20,359 nt of DNA from an uncultured Collinsella sp. (GCA_934650975.1 CAKUFW010000031.1:1-20359), one strand, 5' to 3'. Positions 1 to 8,478 are shown, counted from the stretch's first letter. Notes: generated from the letters alone by a model not told the origin. Translations and numbers: made by a program.

Positions 1-911
1 TCCTGGTCAACGCGTTGCATCAGCTGCCCGAGTATGACAATGCCCGCATTGCCTACCACACCGATACTGATATCGTGACCGACGCCATCGCACGCGAAGT
101 CGATCCGACCAGGCCGCTCGGCATCGATACCGTTATGCGCTCCGGCTTTTTGCTGCCCCTTATGGAGCGCCACGCCGCGAGCGAGTTCTTCCTGGGCGAC
201 TTTGCCGTCACCGCCGCACGCACCCACAAGGATGCCGCCGAGCAGGAGCTCATGCGCGTGTCCTCGGCGGCCAACGACGCCGTGATGGCCGACGCCATCA
301 AGCTCGTTCACGAGGGTGTGACGGAGCGCGAAATTGCCGACCAGATGCTCGGCCTGTATCGCAAGCACGACTGCGAGGGCTTTAGCTTCCCGCCCATCGT
401 GAGCTTTGGCGCCAACGCCGGAGACCCGCATCACGAGCCCGACGACACCGTACTCAAGCGCGGCGACGTGGTGTTGTTCGACATTGGCGGACGTCGCCGC
501 AACTACTGCTCGGACATGACACGCACATTCTTTTGGGGCAAGCCGGACGAGGAGACGGCGCGCATCTACGACATCGTGCGCCGCGCCAACGAGGCCGCCG
601 AGGCGCTCATCGCCCCGGGCGTGCGCATGTGCGACCTAGACCGCGCCGCGCGCGACGTTATTGAGAATGCGGGCTACGGCAAGTACTTTACGCACCGCCT
701 GGGCCACTCGATCGGCCTGCAGGACCATGAACCGGGTGACGTCTCGCTCGTCAACGAGCACGTCGTAGAGCCGGGCATGACGTTCTCCATCGAGCCGGGC
801 ATCTACCTCCCCGGCCGTACCGGCGTCCGCATCGAAGACCTTGCCCTGGTCACCGAGTCCGGCGTCGAGATCCTCAACGCCTACCCCCACGACCCAGTCC
901 GTCTCGACTAG
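1..911 (+). CDS. Xaa-Pro peptidase, M24 family (5' end outside window)
   Basis: Cytosolic metallopeptidase that would release an N-terminal residue ahead of proline, or split X-Pro dipeptides. The frame is open from base 3 to a TAG at 909-911, giving 302 residues, with no convincing start or ribosome-binding site inside the window, so the gene begins upstream. The visible part holds the end of the N-terminal domain followed by a complete 'pita-bread' catalytic domain. All five expected metal ligands can be read: Asp in LFDIGG, Asp in CSDMTRT, His in HRLGHSIG, Glu in SIEPGIY and Glu in RIEDLALV. The HxxGH-type segment and the following DHEPG are typical of the PepP/PepQ group. Methionine aminopeptidase is unlikely because of the long N-terminal extension. 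No partner gene is visible. A candidate terminator lies about 160 bases downstream. The family is firm; prolidase versus aminopeptidase P cannot be decided without the N-terminus. Confidence 0.9.
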   Translation, partial: LVNALHQLPEYDNARIAYHTDTDIVTDAIAREVDPTRPLGIDTVMRSGFLLPLMERHAASEFFLGDFAVTAARTHKDAAEQELMRVSSAANDAVMADAIKLVHEGVTEREIADQMLGLYRKHDCEGFSFPPIVSFGANAGDPHHEPDDTVLKRGDVVLFDIGGRRRNYCSDMTRTFFWGKPDEETARIYDIVRRANEAAEALIAPGVRMCDLDRAARDVIENAGYGKYFTHRLGHSIGLQDHEPGDVSLVNEHVVEPGMTFSIEPGIYLPGRTGVRIEDLALVTESGVEILNAYPHDPVRLD

Positions 912-937
912 CCCTTACCCAATAGCCCCTCAATAAG

Positions 938-1000
938 TTGCGGTGGAATAGTTCCCAGATTGGCCCACAGAGGCATAATCCAGGAACTATTTCACCGCAA
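938..1000. repeat. Structured interspersed repeat, copy 1
   Basis: Two 18-base arms (938-955 and 983-1000) are inverted copies with one mismatch. Inside them a second short pairing, gatt with aatc, encloses a 15-base loop. The central 27 bases (956-982) match the centre of copy 2 (8434-8460) at 25 of 27 positions, so loop as well as arms is conserved. The repeat lies 26 bases past the peptidase stop codon. No T run follows, so it is not a standard intrinsic terminator. It may be a REP- or MITE-like element or a conserved RNA hairpin; nothing in the sequence decides between these. Confidence 0.8.
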
Positions 1001-1055
1001 CTGCCATGGGACCAAGTCGACCAATCTGACAGTCTAGAGATGCGCCACAAAAACA

Positions 1056-1191
1056 GCCTATCTACTACGTTTAACCCGCATGGGTCGACCATGCGGGTAT
1101 TTTTTGAAAATCGGCAAGCCTTCTACCTGCGGTTTTGATTTCGCAAGTCTCGGCGTGGTCGAGGGCAGTCGATTAAACGTAGTAGATAGGC
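1056..1191. repeat. 136-bp element with perfect 19-bp terminal inverted repeats
   Basis: Bases 1056-1074 and 1173-1191 are perfect inverted copies of 19 bases (core tctactacgtttaa). The 98 bases between them contain a perfect 10-bp hairpin with a T run right next to the left end, and otherwise no coding potential. No target-site duplication is evident at the borders. It could be a MITE-like element, a pair of protein-binding sites arranged for looping, or a long-range RNA stem around a terminator. The inverted repeat is plain in the sequence; its role is unknown. Confidence 0.7.
1074..1106 (+). terminator. Intrinsic terminator, plus strand
   Basis: A perfect 10-bp GC-rich stem (1074-1083 with 1089-1098) and a 5-base loop are followed by attttttg. 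This is the first good terminator downstream of the M24 peptidase gene. It sits just inside the left end of the 19-bp inverted-repeat element, so it may belong to that element rather than to the peptidase gene. Confidence 0.8.
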
Positions 1192-1228
1192 CCATTTCAT
1201 GGCAAGCATGCCAAATTAGCTGCCCCGA

Positions 1229-1280
1229 TCCAAACGAAAGGCCTCCCGGTCCTCGTGGTTTACGAGGAACGGGAGGCCTT
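1229..1280 (-). terminator. Terminator of the surface-protein gene
   Basis: A 19-bp stem with one mismatch (1238-1256 with 1262-1280) and a 5-base loop lies about 30 bases past the minus-strand stop codon at 1311. On the minus strand the stem runs into tttcgttt. The stem is nearly symmetric and could also act on plus-strand transcripts, giving the convergent pair a shared stop. Confidence 0.85.
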
Positions 1281-1310
1281 CTTGTGCCCTAGGGCTCTAT
1301 GCGCTCTGCG

Positions 1311-4300
1311 CTACTCAGCGCGATGACGCAGTTTTTCGATCGCGGCGGCGATCAGCGCCAGCAGGCCAGTTCCGCCAAGTGCGGCGACGGTAACGGCCGT
1401 GCTGTCGCCCGTCTGGGCCAGGTTCCCAGCGGCGGCCTTCTTGCCGTTCTTCTTCGCATCCGAAGCCGGCTTGACATCAGACTTGCCGCCGTTGTCCTTG
1501 CCGTCCGTCGGCTTCTGCTCGACGACCGGCTCAACAACCTCAACAGTCACCGAAGCGGTGAACTGCTGGGCAGCCGGCGCCTCAGCGTCGGGACCATCGT
1601 CAGCAAGCGAGATCGCAACAGCCCCGCCGTTAACATCCAGCGTCGCCGTAATGACAACGGTGCCGTTCTTGAGGGCCTTGACCTTACCGTTCTCGACCGT
1701 CGCGATCGTCGGATCGAACGAGGTCCACGTCACGGGACCGCGAAGCTTTGCGCCCTTGTTCGCGTTGCTCGCCGCGGCGGCCAGGTCGATCTCCTTGCCA
1801 CGCTCGACCTTGAGCGTGGTCTCGGCGGTCGTGGCCTTACCGTTCTGGTCGACGATCACCATGCCGTCGGCAGCCGGACGCGGCTTAACGCGCACCTCAC
1901 AGCTAACCGTCAGCTCCGTGCCGTGCACCTTGCCGGTCACGGTCTCATCGTCGGCGCCCCAGCCAAGCGCGGGCACGTCCTCCCAGTCGATGCCGTAGTC
2001 CTTCTGGCTACCGTCCTTCATGGTCACAGCGACCTTCTTGGGCAGCGCCTTCAGTACCTCATCGGGCGAGCTGAACTCAAAGACCTCAACGGAATCCAGC
2101 GTCGCGGGCGTTACAGGAATGTTCGAGTCCTTCTCGGAAACGGTAACGGTAGCCGTCACCGTGGCAGAGCCGGTCTCGTCCTTCACCGTGCCCGTAACGA
2201 CAATGTCGCCGAGCTCGCCGAGCGCCTTCTGGGTCAGCGCGCTCGTATCCCACGTAATGTCCAGATCCTTATCGGAGCCGTCAGAATACGCCGCGCTCGC
2301 CTGCTTAGGCAGATGGGCCACGACGTCGGCAACCTTGTCGTCGCGCTTGGCGGCAATGGAGCCAGCGCCCTCGGCAAGCGATGCGCTCTTGATAACCGGC
2401 TTAACCGAAACGGTCGCCGTCACCACAAAGCCGCCCTGTTCGGTGGCACCGTGCACCGTGAGGGTCTTGCCCGTCGTGGCGATATCGGCGGCGGGGACAT
2501 CGGCCCACGTAATGGCGGACTCAGCCTCAGTCTTGCCATCGGCCATAATCACGGTCGCCTTAAGGCCCGCGAGCGCCTTGGTAATTTCCTCGGAAGAGGC
2601 ACCGTCAAGTACCGGCTGCTCAAGCGTCAGGCTGTCATTCTTCACGTGATGAGGAATCTCGCGCTTGGGCGTCTCGACGACCAGCTTGCAAGTGGCTTTG
2701 AGCGTTGTGCCCTCAACGGACCCTTCGATCGTGTGCTCGCCGACAGCGGCAAGCTGCTTGTCGAGCCCGTCCGTGTTCCACGTAACGGCAGCCTTATCGG
2801 TGTGGCCGTCGGTATAGGTCACGTTAACGGTCTTGGGCAGCTGGCCCGTCACCGCATCGGCCTTCGCATCGCGCTCGACCGTAATCTGCGGCGCCTCGGC
2901 TACCTTGTTGATCGTCGTCGTGGAGGTAACAACGACCTCGACCGGCAGGTTGCCGTTCACCGTCACGCCCTTGGCGACAACAGTGTTGCCGTAGGTGGCG
3001 GCAGCAGCGGGAACCTCGGTCCACGTGACCTCGGACTCCGCCGTGGTCTTGCCGTCCTTCATGAGGACCGTTGCCTTCACGTCCTTGAGCGCCTCGCGCA
3101 CGGCATCGGCCGACGAGCCCTCGGGCACGCTAATGCCCGAGACAGGCTTAACGGACGCCGGAATCTCGGCATCACTCTTGACGACCGTCACCGTGCACTT
3201 GGCCTTGAGCGTCGCGCCCTCGATCGTGCCTTCAAGCGAAATGTCGCCCAGCTCGCCCAGGACATCCGCCGTCAGCGGGGCCTTATCCCACGTAACGGCA
3301 GCGGTCTTCGTCGAGCCATCGGACATGTTGAGGGTCACCTGAGCCGGCAGCTCGATATCAGCGGCAGCCGTGTTGCGGGCAACCGAAAGCTGAACGTCGG
3401 CAATGCTCTCAACAACCGGCACCAGGTTAACCGTGGCATTAACCTCAAAGTTGCCAATCGCCGTCTTGCCCGTAATGACGACACTCGCGCCGTCCTTCTT
3501 AATGGTGAGGGCCTCTTTGGGGGCGGTCCAATCAATCTTCGAGTCGACCTCGGAGCCGTCCTTCATGGCGACCTTCACGGCGGTGGGCAGCGCCGCCACG
3601 ACAGCCTCGGGCCTCGCGCCGTCGTCGACCGTCACGGCGTCAACGGTACCAGCAAGGTGATCGGGAATCTCGCGCAGCGGCTTGACGACCTTGATCGTGC
3701 ACTCCGCCTTCTGGTCCGTGCCGGCGACCGTGCCCTTGACCGTGACCTCGCCCTCTTTGGCAAAGTCCTTGTCGACAAGGCCCTCGGTGTCCCATGTCAC
3801 ATCGACCGCGGCAGCAGAGCCATCAGAATAGACAGCCGTGACAGTCGCAGGCAGCTTGGCCAAGACTTCCGTGGCCTTCACATCACGCTCGACCTCAATG
3901 TCATCGGCAGCGTCCAGTCTCACGATATGCGCGGTTACCTTGACCTTCACCTTTACGGTCATGCCGTTGTCCGTCAGGCCCGTGACCTCAAACTCGTTGC
4001 CGGCGCGGCCCAGGCTATCGACCTGAGACCACTTAACGGGCGTCTCGTTCTTAGTCTTGCCGTCCTTCATGACCACCGTAACCTTGGACGGCAACATGGC
4101 CATCAGGTCCGCGACCTTGGCGTTGTCCGCAATCTGGATGACGGGAATTGACTCAACGTGGTCGGGCGTCTCGGCATCCTGGTCCACCACAGTCACATTG
4201 CAGGTCACCTTGGCGCCGTTGAGCTTAACCGTACCCGTGATCTCCACGGTGCCGGTTCTGTTGAGCAGCTCGTCCGTGACGTTAGAAAGATCCCACACGT

Positions 4301-7300
4301 CAATGTCGAGCAGATCGGTCGAGCCATCGGAATAGGTCGCCACAACCTGCTTGGGCATCTGGGCGTACAGTTCCTGCTTGGACGTACCACTGGCAACGCT
4401 AAACGACTTGGCCTCGAGCTTGGTGATGGTCCGCGGCGCCTCGCGAACGTTAACGTACACGATGGCGTTGACATTGTCGATGCCCTTGAGCTTGCCGACG
4501 AGCTTATAGGTACCGGTCTTAGCGAGGGGCTTCTTGATGTCGAGGCCGTCAGTGTCGGTCCACTCTGTGATTTCGGTGCCATCGAACGGGGTATGTGACG
4601 TGAAGGTGCCGTCAGAGTAATTGACGTTGATGTTTTTGGGCAGCGTCAGTGTCGACCCAACCGTCGTGTTAATCACAACAGCCTGAGGCTGCAAAGCAAC
4701 CTTCTGAGCCTTCTCATCAGCAACCGTCACCTTGGCGGTCACGACGCCGTTCTTATCCACGCCAACCTTCTGTCCTTCATCGTCAGCAAGCGCCATAACA
4801 GCAGCGCCATCAAAGCCGACAACGCGGCCAGTCACATAGAACGTACCAGGTTTCTCGTACTTCTCGGGAGCAATCGGGTCCCACTCAACGGCAGCATTCG
4901 AAACGGAGCCGTCGCTCAGCTCAACCGCCATCACGGACGGCATCGCCGGAACGGTGCCGACCTTGGTTGTCACGGCAGTCTCGCCGTTGTCGAACGCTTT
5001 CTCGACACCAGCAATCACAATCTTAGTCTGGACGGTGACACCGGTGTAGGCGCTATCGCTGTATCGATCAAGGCCGTAGGCATATACCTTACCGGTGACC
5101 GTCGTAACTTTACCCGGCTCTCCGGTATAACTCGGAGTACGGACCTCGTCCCACTGAATCCAAACGTCTCTCACATTGTTGTCGCTCGTGGTCACCTTAA
5201 CATTCCACGGCAGCTCAGGCATGACTCCACTGGCAGTAGCAATGCGCTCGGGAACACTCATGGACGTAATAGAGCAGACATCAACGGTAACCGTTGCTTC
5301 CGCACCACCCGAAAGCTTACCTTTGACCTTAAACGAACCATCCTTGGCATATGCATCGGGGGAAACTTCATCCCACGTTACATTCTCGCGCTGCGGACCA
5401 GTTGACATGTCGTTATCGTACACGACCTCAAGAGAGCGCGGCAAAGCAGGCTCGGTGCCAGGCACGGTCCACACCGTTCCGCCCTGAACGGATGTCGCCC
5501 TATTCACGACCTGAACGTTTGCTGTTACAGGAATATCCACCACACGGCTATTGCCATCCGTATAGTATGACAGCTCAGCGGTACCCGAAACGATTCCGCC
5601 CTGGTTCCAATCGAACCCCTTTGTATTCCATGTCACGAAAGCGTGCCTGGAATGATAGCCAGGCTGATCTTTAACATCGGGACTCATCAGCAAAACACTG
5701 GTCGGAAGAAGTTCTGAACCATCATGCCCTTTAAGGACCTTGATAGTTTCAAGCTCCGCCTTCCACTTATCCGTCACGATCACATGAATCGTTGCCGGGA
5801 TGTTCGTTCCCGCGACTTTGCCAGTAATGGTGCAGTTCTCCGAAGGATGACTATCATACTCATCCCAATTAATCTTTAGGCCGGAAAACTTGGTCCCATC
5901 CTTTAATGTGCCATCGACGGTTGTATTATCAAGACTGATTTGCTCTCCAGGGTAGATGACATACGTGTCTTCATAAGACTGCACGAGGGTCGGACCGGCC
6001 TCACTGTAATAGTTGATGCCCTTGACCTCGCCACACACAGCCGTCGCACGAACCCTCGCAAGCGTGCCACTAATTGTTCCGGTCACCTCATAGTCGCCCG
6101 GCTTACCGTTTTTGAGATCCTGCGGAATCTCATCCCATGTATAGCGGGAGTCTCCAGCCCCCCAAAGGCTGTAATAGTTTCCGTCTGACAGCAAAAACTG
6201 GTTCGATCCGTAAGAATTAACGAGGCCGACACCGGGAACGAAGGCGATTCTACCCAGATCATCATCAGCAAGGTCGCAGACATTGATAGTCGCTGTTACC
6301 GGAATGTTCGAGCCCAAGAAATAGCCCGTGATGGTCGACTGACCCAGATTGTTCAAAGTATTCTGACTGATAGCGGGCCATTGGACGGAATAACTCCCGC
6401 GAGAACCATTCCACATCGTAGCTTCAATGGTATACGGCATGTGAATTTGAGCACCAACGAGGGTACTTACCGAAGTCGTAGATGGCATCTGTAGCGCGCG
6501 AACGTTGACCTTAATAGAGGCGCGATGGGCGCTGCCAAGCGAGACGGGCATAGACGGGGCGCCAGGATTGCTTCGGCTATAGCTGATAGAACCTCCGAGG
6601 GTAAAGGAGCCCTCCTGCGCAACCATGGAATCCAGGATGGTATCCCATGTAACGCCGCCCTCAGCCGTAGACCCATCGGTGAAAGTCACCTTTACGGAAT
6701 ATGGAAGGGAGGTGGCATTCGAGCCCGTTGTAGGACGGATGCCAACTGGCGTATCAATGGGCGCAAGCTGCGCGATTGAGGCGACCTCTTTAACGACGAC
6801 TTTCGCCTTAACCTTTAGACCAGCAAGAGAAGAAATGCCACAGTCCCCGATAGTGCCGGTAACTTCATAAGTGCCAGCCGTCTGGAATCGAGAGGCGTCA
6901 GCATTATCCCATTCCACAGGGTAGTTATACCAGTACTCGCCGTCTGGTCGACTCACCTTAAGGTGCACACCAGAGTCAAGGGGCGATTCGTCACCAACAA
7001 CGCGTTCGTACGTCAAGGAATCCAAGTCAAAAAAGTCTTTTGCATCCTTCACCGTAACCGTACAGGTAACTTCGCGCTGGTCAAATCCAGCGAGCTTGCC
7101 CTTAACTACAAAAGTACCGGGCTGAGCATATGAATCGGGATTGACATAATCCCAATTGATTTGAACTGACTGCGATTCATTTTGATCGAAAGTAACCTGC
7201 GACTGATACGGAAGAGACGGCGACATCCCGACTGCAGTCGAGCATTCAAATTCAGTTTGAACAGACTTGATTTCACGAACATTTACCGTGCAGCTCACCA

Positions 7301-8276
7301 TAGTCGAAGGAGAATACGTCAAATGTCCCTCGACGACAAAGGTGCCGGGTTTTTGATAATCCGACTCAGGAATCTCATCCCACTCGACATCACAGGACGA
7401 GCTTGAGTTATCAGAATAGGACATGTAGGCAGTCGAAGAAAGAGATGGCAAGACGCCAGGCGCCGTGGTCACGCTTTGCATGTAGTTCGAAGACCTGGGA
7501 ACAAACACCTTGAGCGTGGCGGTAACGGAATAGGGCTCACTCAGCGAATAGCCCATGTTGTCGATATTGATATATGAAATGGAACCTTGGATTGGCACCT
7601 CTGATTCGTCGGAGGCAGTTTGGATAGTCTTCCTAGAAGCTTCATCCCAATTGACCACGCCGGTGGCTTTAGCTCCGTTAGTCAGCGTGAGATTTACAGA
7701 GATGCCATACTCATCGCTAATATAAGCTTGTCCAACATATTTTTTGGCAATTGGAGTGCCATCAACGGACGCGATTTTCAAATCCTCGTTAGAGCTCACC
7801 GGCGCAGCGACGCTCGCAGCACTAACGGCTGACGGATCCGCCGCCGCCTCGATGATCACACGCTGCTTGACCGTTTGCGTGGCACCTTCGACAGTGCCCT
7901 CGAACTCATACGAGCCGGCAGACAGCTGGGCCAGAGTTGTCGGAGCATCGGCGCCGTTCAGCTTCCAGGTGACGTTTTCCTGCTTAGTGGTACCGCTCTC
8001 GTAAGTCGCAGCCACCGTTTGAGGCAGCGTGGCGTCGGAGCCCTCGGCGACGTGCAGGTCGGTCAGCTCGGCAAGCGATGCGATCTTGTCATCCGCCTGG
8101 CTATCCGATGTTGCCTGACCGGCATCCTCAGATGTTGCGTCTGCGCTTTGCTCGACAACAACCTGGGTGGTATCACCCTGCATCATCTCGGCAAACGCCT
8201 GCGGCGGCACCGAACCGACCGTCATGGTAAGGGCCAGGCCCGCGGTGATCGCCGCGTTGACATGCCTTCTATTCAT
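1311..8276 (-). CDS. Giant cell-surface protein of tandem bacterial Ig-like domains with LAQTG sorting signal
   Basis: A 2,321-residue protein with no recognisable enzyme domain. Residues 1-29 are a Sec signal peptide: basic MNRRH, a hydrophobic core, and a likely cut after AFA. From about residue 66 to 2134 I count about 24 repeats of 75-100 residues with the pattern: aliphatic strand, (Y/M)xDG, VxWD, then a (P)GTFxVxGxLxG strand and a closing xxTVxV strand. That matches the Big_4 group of bacterial Ig-like domains. Residues about 2135-2250 resemble a Big_2 domain (VTWTSFDPTIATVENGKVKAL). A Lys/Asp/Gly-rich linker leads to LAQTG (2286-2290), a hydrophobic segment and a basic tail (KLRHR), i.e. 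a variant LPXTG wall anchor. The ATG at 8274-8276 has a gggagg ribosome-binding site 4 bases upstream. Adhesion or matrix binding is the likely role (inference). GC content falls sharply in the N-terminal half. The gene stands alone, bracketed by copies of a structured repeat. Confidence 0.92.
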   Translation of the reverse strand: MNRRHVNAAITAGLALTMTVGSVPPQAFAEMMQGDTTQVVVEQSADATSEDAGQATSDSQADDKIASLAELTDLHVAEGSDATLPQTVAATYESGTTKQENVTWKLNGADAPTTLAQLSAGSYEFEGTVEGATQTVKQRVIIEAAADPSAVSAASVAAPVSSNEDLKIASVDGTPIAKKYVGQAYISDEYGISVNLTLTNGAKATGVVNWDEASRKTIQTASDESEVPIQGSISYINIDNMGYSLSEPYSVTATLKVFVPRSSNYMQSVTTAPGVLPSLSSTAYMSYSDNSSSSCDVEWDEIPESDYQKPGTFVVEGHLTYSPSTMVSCTVNVREIKSVQTEFECSTAVGMSPSLPYQSQVTFDQNESQSVQINWDYVNPDSYAQPGTFVVKGKLAGFDQREVTCTVTVKDAKDFFDLDSLTYERVVGDESPLDSGVHLKVSRPDGEYWYNYPVEWDNADASRFQTAGTYEVTGTIGDCGISSLAGLKVKAKVVVKEVASIAQLAPIDTPVGIRPTTGSNATSLPYSVKVTFTDGSTAEGGVTWDTILDSMVAQEGSFTLGGSISYSRSNPGAPSMPVSLGSAHRASIKVNVRALQMPSTTSVSTLVGAQIHMPYTIEATMWNGSRGSYSVQWPAISQNTLNNLGQSTITGYFLGSNIPVTATINVCDLADDDLGRIAFVPGVGLVNSYGSNQFLLSDGNYYSLWGAGDSRYTWDEIPQDLKNGKPGDYEVTGTISGTLARVRATAVCGEVKGINYYSEAGPTLVQSYEDTYVIYPGEQISLDNTTVDGTLKDGTKFSGLKINWDEYDSHPSENCTITGKVAGTNIPATIHVIVTDKWKAELETIKVLKGHDGSELLPTSVLLMSPDVKDQPGYHSRHAFVTWNTKGFDWNQGGIVSGTAELSYYTDGNSRVVDIPVTANVQVVNRATSVQGGTVWTVPGTEPALPRSLEVVYDNDMSTGPQRENVTWDEVSPDAYAKDGSFKVKGKLSGGAEATVTVDVCSITSMSVPERIATASGVMPELPWNVKVTTSDNNVRDVWIQWDEVRTPSYTGEPGKVTTVTGKVYAYGLDRYSDSAYTGVTVQTKIVIAGVEKAFDNGETAVTTKVGTVPAMPSVMAVELSDGSVSNAAVEWDPIAPEKYEKPGTFYVTGRVVGFDGAAVMALADDEGQKVGVDKNGVVTAKVTVADEKAQKVALQPQAVVINTTVGSTLTLPKNINVNYSDGTFTSHTPFDGTEITEWTDTDGLDIKKPLAKTGTYKLVGKLKGIDNVNAIVYVNVREAPRTITKLEAKSFSVASGTSKQELYAQMPKQVVATYSDGSTDLLDIDVWDLSNVTDELLNRTGTVEITGTVKLNGAKVTCNVTVVDQDAETPDHVESIPVIQIADNAKVADLMAMLPSKVTVVMKDGKTKNETPVKWSQVDSLGRAGNEFEVTGLTDNGMTVKVKVKVTAHIVRLDAADDIEVERDVKATEVLAKLPATVTAVYSDGSAAAVDVTWDTEGLVDKDFAKEGEVTVKGTVAGTDQKAECTIKVVKPLREIPDHLAGTVDAVTVDDGARPEAVVAALPTAVKVAMKDGSEVDSKIDWTAPKEALTIKKDGASVVITGKTAIGNFEVNATVNLVPVVESIADVQLSVARNTAAADIELPAQVTLNMSDGSTKTAAVTWDKAPLTADVLGELGDISLEGTIEGATLKAKCTVTVVKSDAEIPASVKPVSGISVPEGSSADAVREALKDVKATVLMKDGKTTAESEVTWTEVPAAAATYGNTVVAKGVTVNGNLPVEVVVTSTTTINKVAEAPQITVERDAKADAVTGQLPKTVNVTYTDGHTDKAAVTWNTDGLDKQLAAVGEHTIEGSVEGTTLKATCKLVVETPKREIPHHVKNDSLTLEQPVLDGASSEEITKALAGLKATVIMADGKTEAESAITWADVPAADIATTGKTLTVHGATEQGGFVVTATVSVKPVIKSASLAEGAGSIAAKRDDKVADVVAHLPKQASAAYSDGSDKDLDITWDTSALTQKALGELGDIVVTGTVKDETGSATVTATVTVSEKDSNIPVTPATLDSVEVFEFSSPDEVLKALPKKVAVTMKDGSQKDYGIDWEDVPALGWGADDETVTGKVHGTELTVSCEVRVKPRPAADGMVIVDQNGKATTAETTLKVERGKEIDLAAAASNANKGAKLRGPVTWTSFDPTIATVENGKVKALKNGTVVITATLDVNGGAVAISLADDGPDAEAPAAQQFTASVTVEVVEPVVEQKPTDGKDNGGKSDVKPASDAKKNGKKAAAGNLAQTGDSTAVTVAALGGTGLLALIAAAIEKLRHRAE
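1875..4433 (-). repeat. Alternating two-domain repeat array inside the surface-protein gene
   Basis: In the C-terminal half (roughly repeats 15 to 24) the Ig-like domains alternate between two types. Type A carries (Y/M)xDG(S/H), VTWDT and a GELGD or similar turn. Type B opens with xxIPxHV or similar, carries M(K/A)DG(K/S) and ends with a TVxVxPV-like strand. The unit is therefore a pair of about 165-175 residues repeated four to five times, which suggests growth by duplication of domain pairs. Boundaries are by eye. Confidence 0.7.
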
Positions 8277-8280
8277 AGTT

Positions 8281-8286
8281 CCTCCC
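8281..8286 (-). promoter_or_regulatory. Ribosome-binding site of the surface-protein gene
   Basis: The minus strand reads gggagg followed by aact and then ATG. The spacing is short but usable. It fixes the start that gives an intact signal peptide. Confidence 0.7.
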
Positions 8287-8297
8287 GACTAGCTCAA

Positions 8298-8317
8298 CGG
8301 ACCACAGCACTGGTCCG
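8298..8317 (-). other. Short hairpin in the leader of the surface-protein gene
   Basis: A perfect 7-bp stem (8298-8304 with 8311-8317) with a 6-base loop lies about 11 bases upstream of the ribosome-binding site. No T run follows. It might stabilise the transcript or affect initiation. I found no convincing -35/-10 pair upstream; a TTGACC on the minus strand near 8375 lacks a partner at proper spacing. Confidence 0.4.
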
Positions 8318-8415
8318 GATTGCAAGTTAGGCTGAGCGTACCCTTCCTCAGCGTGGCAACGCAATATGAGATAGGTCAAGCGGCATAAATGATTTCGTAA
8401 GCGGGCTCCACCTAA

Positions 8416-8478
8416 GTTTCGGGGAATAGTTCCTAGATTGACCCACAGAGGCATAATCCAGGAACTATTCCACCGCAA
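8416..8478. repeat. Structured interspersed repeat, copy 2
   Basis: This copy has the same orientation as the one at 938-1000. The right arm (8461-8478) matches the copy-1 consensus exactly; the left arm has decayed slightly at its outer end. The core from gaatagttcc to ggaactatt is preserved, including the inner gatt/aatc pairing. It lies 16 bases past the folC stop codon. The two copies flank the surface-protein gene as direct repeats about 7.5 kb apart. Confidence 0.8.

Larger units (their letters stand above)
912..1310. other. Gene-free intergenic stretch between the peptidase and the surface-protein gene
   Basis: About 400 bases with no credible gene; the short frames here start inside repeats and lack ribosome-binding sites. 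In order it holds a structured repeat (938-1000), about 55 bases in which I see nothing, an element with perfect 19-base inverted ends (1056-1191) that contains a strong hairpin followed by a T run, and a long hairpin serving as the terminator of the minus-strand surface gene (1238-1280). The peptidase and surface genes converge here. Confidence 0.75.

Noticed and set aside
1299..4151. 950-residue plus-strand open frame opposite the surface-protein gene
   Set aside because: Low-complexity Arg/Gly/Leu/Asp composition, no ribosome-binding site or domain; it mirrors the codon bias of the real minus-strand gene with its signal peptide and anchor.
1875..8081. CRISPR-like tandem repeats
   Set aside because: The periodicity is at protein level (about 75-100 residues) within a continuous reading frame, with no short identical DNA repeats separated by unique spacers.
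8416..8478. Copy 2 of the structured repeat as an intrinsic folC terminator
   Set aside because: The stem is in the right place but no T run follows it on the minus strand; it may still affect RNA 3' ends by other means.
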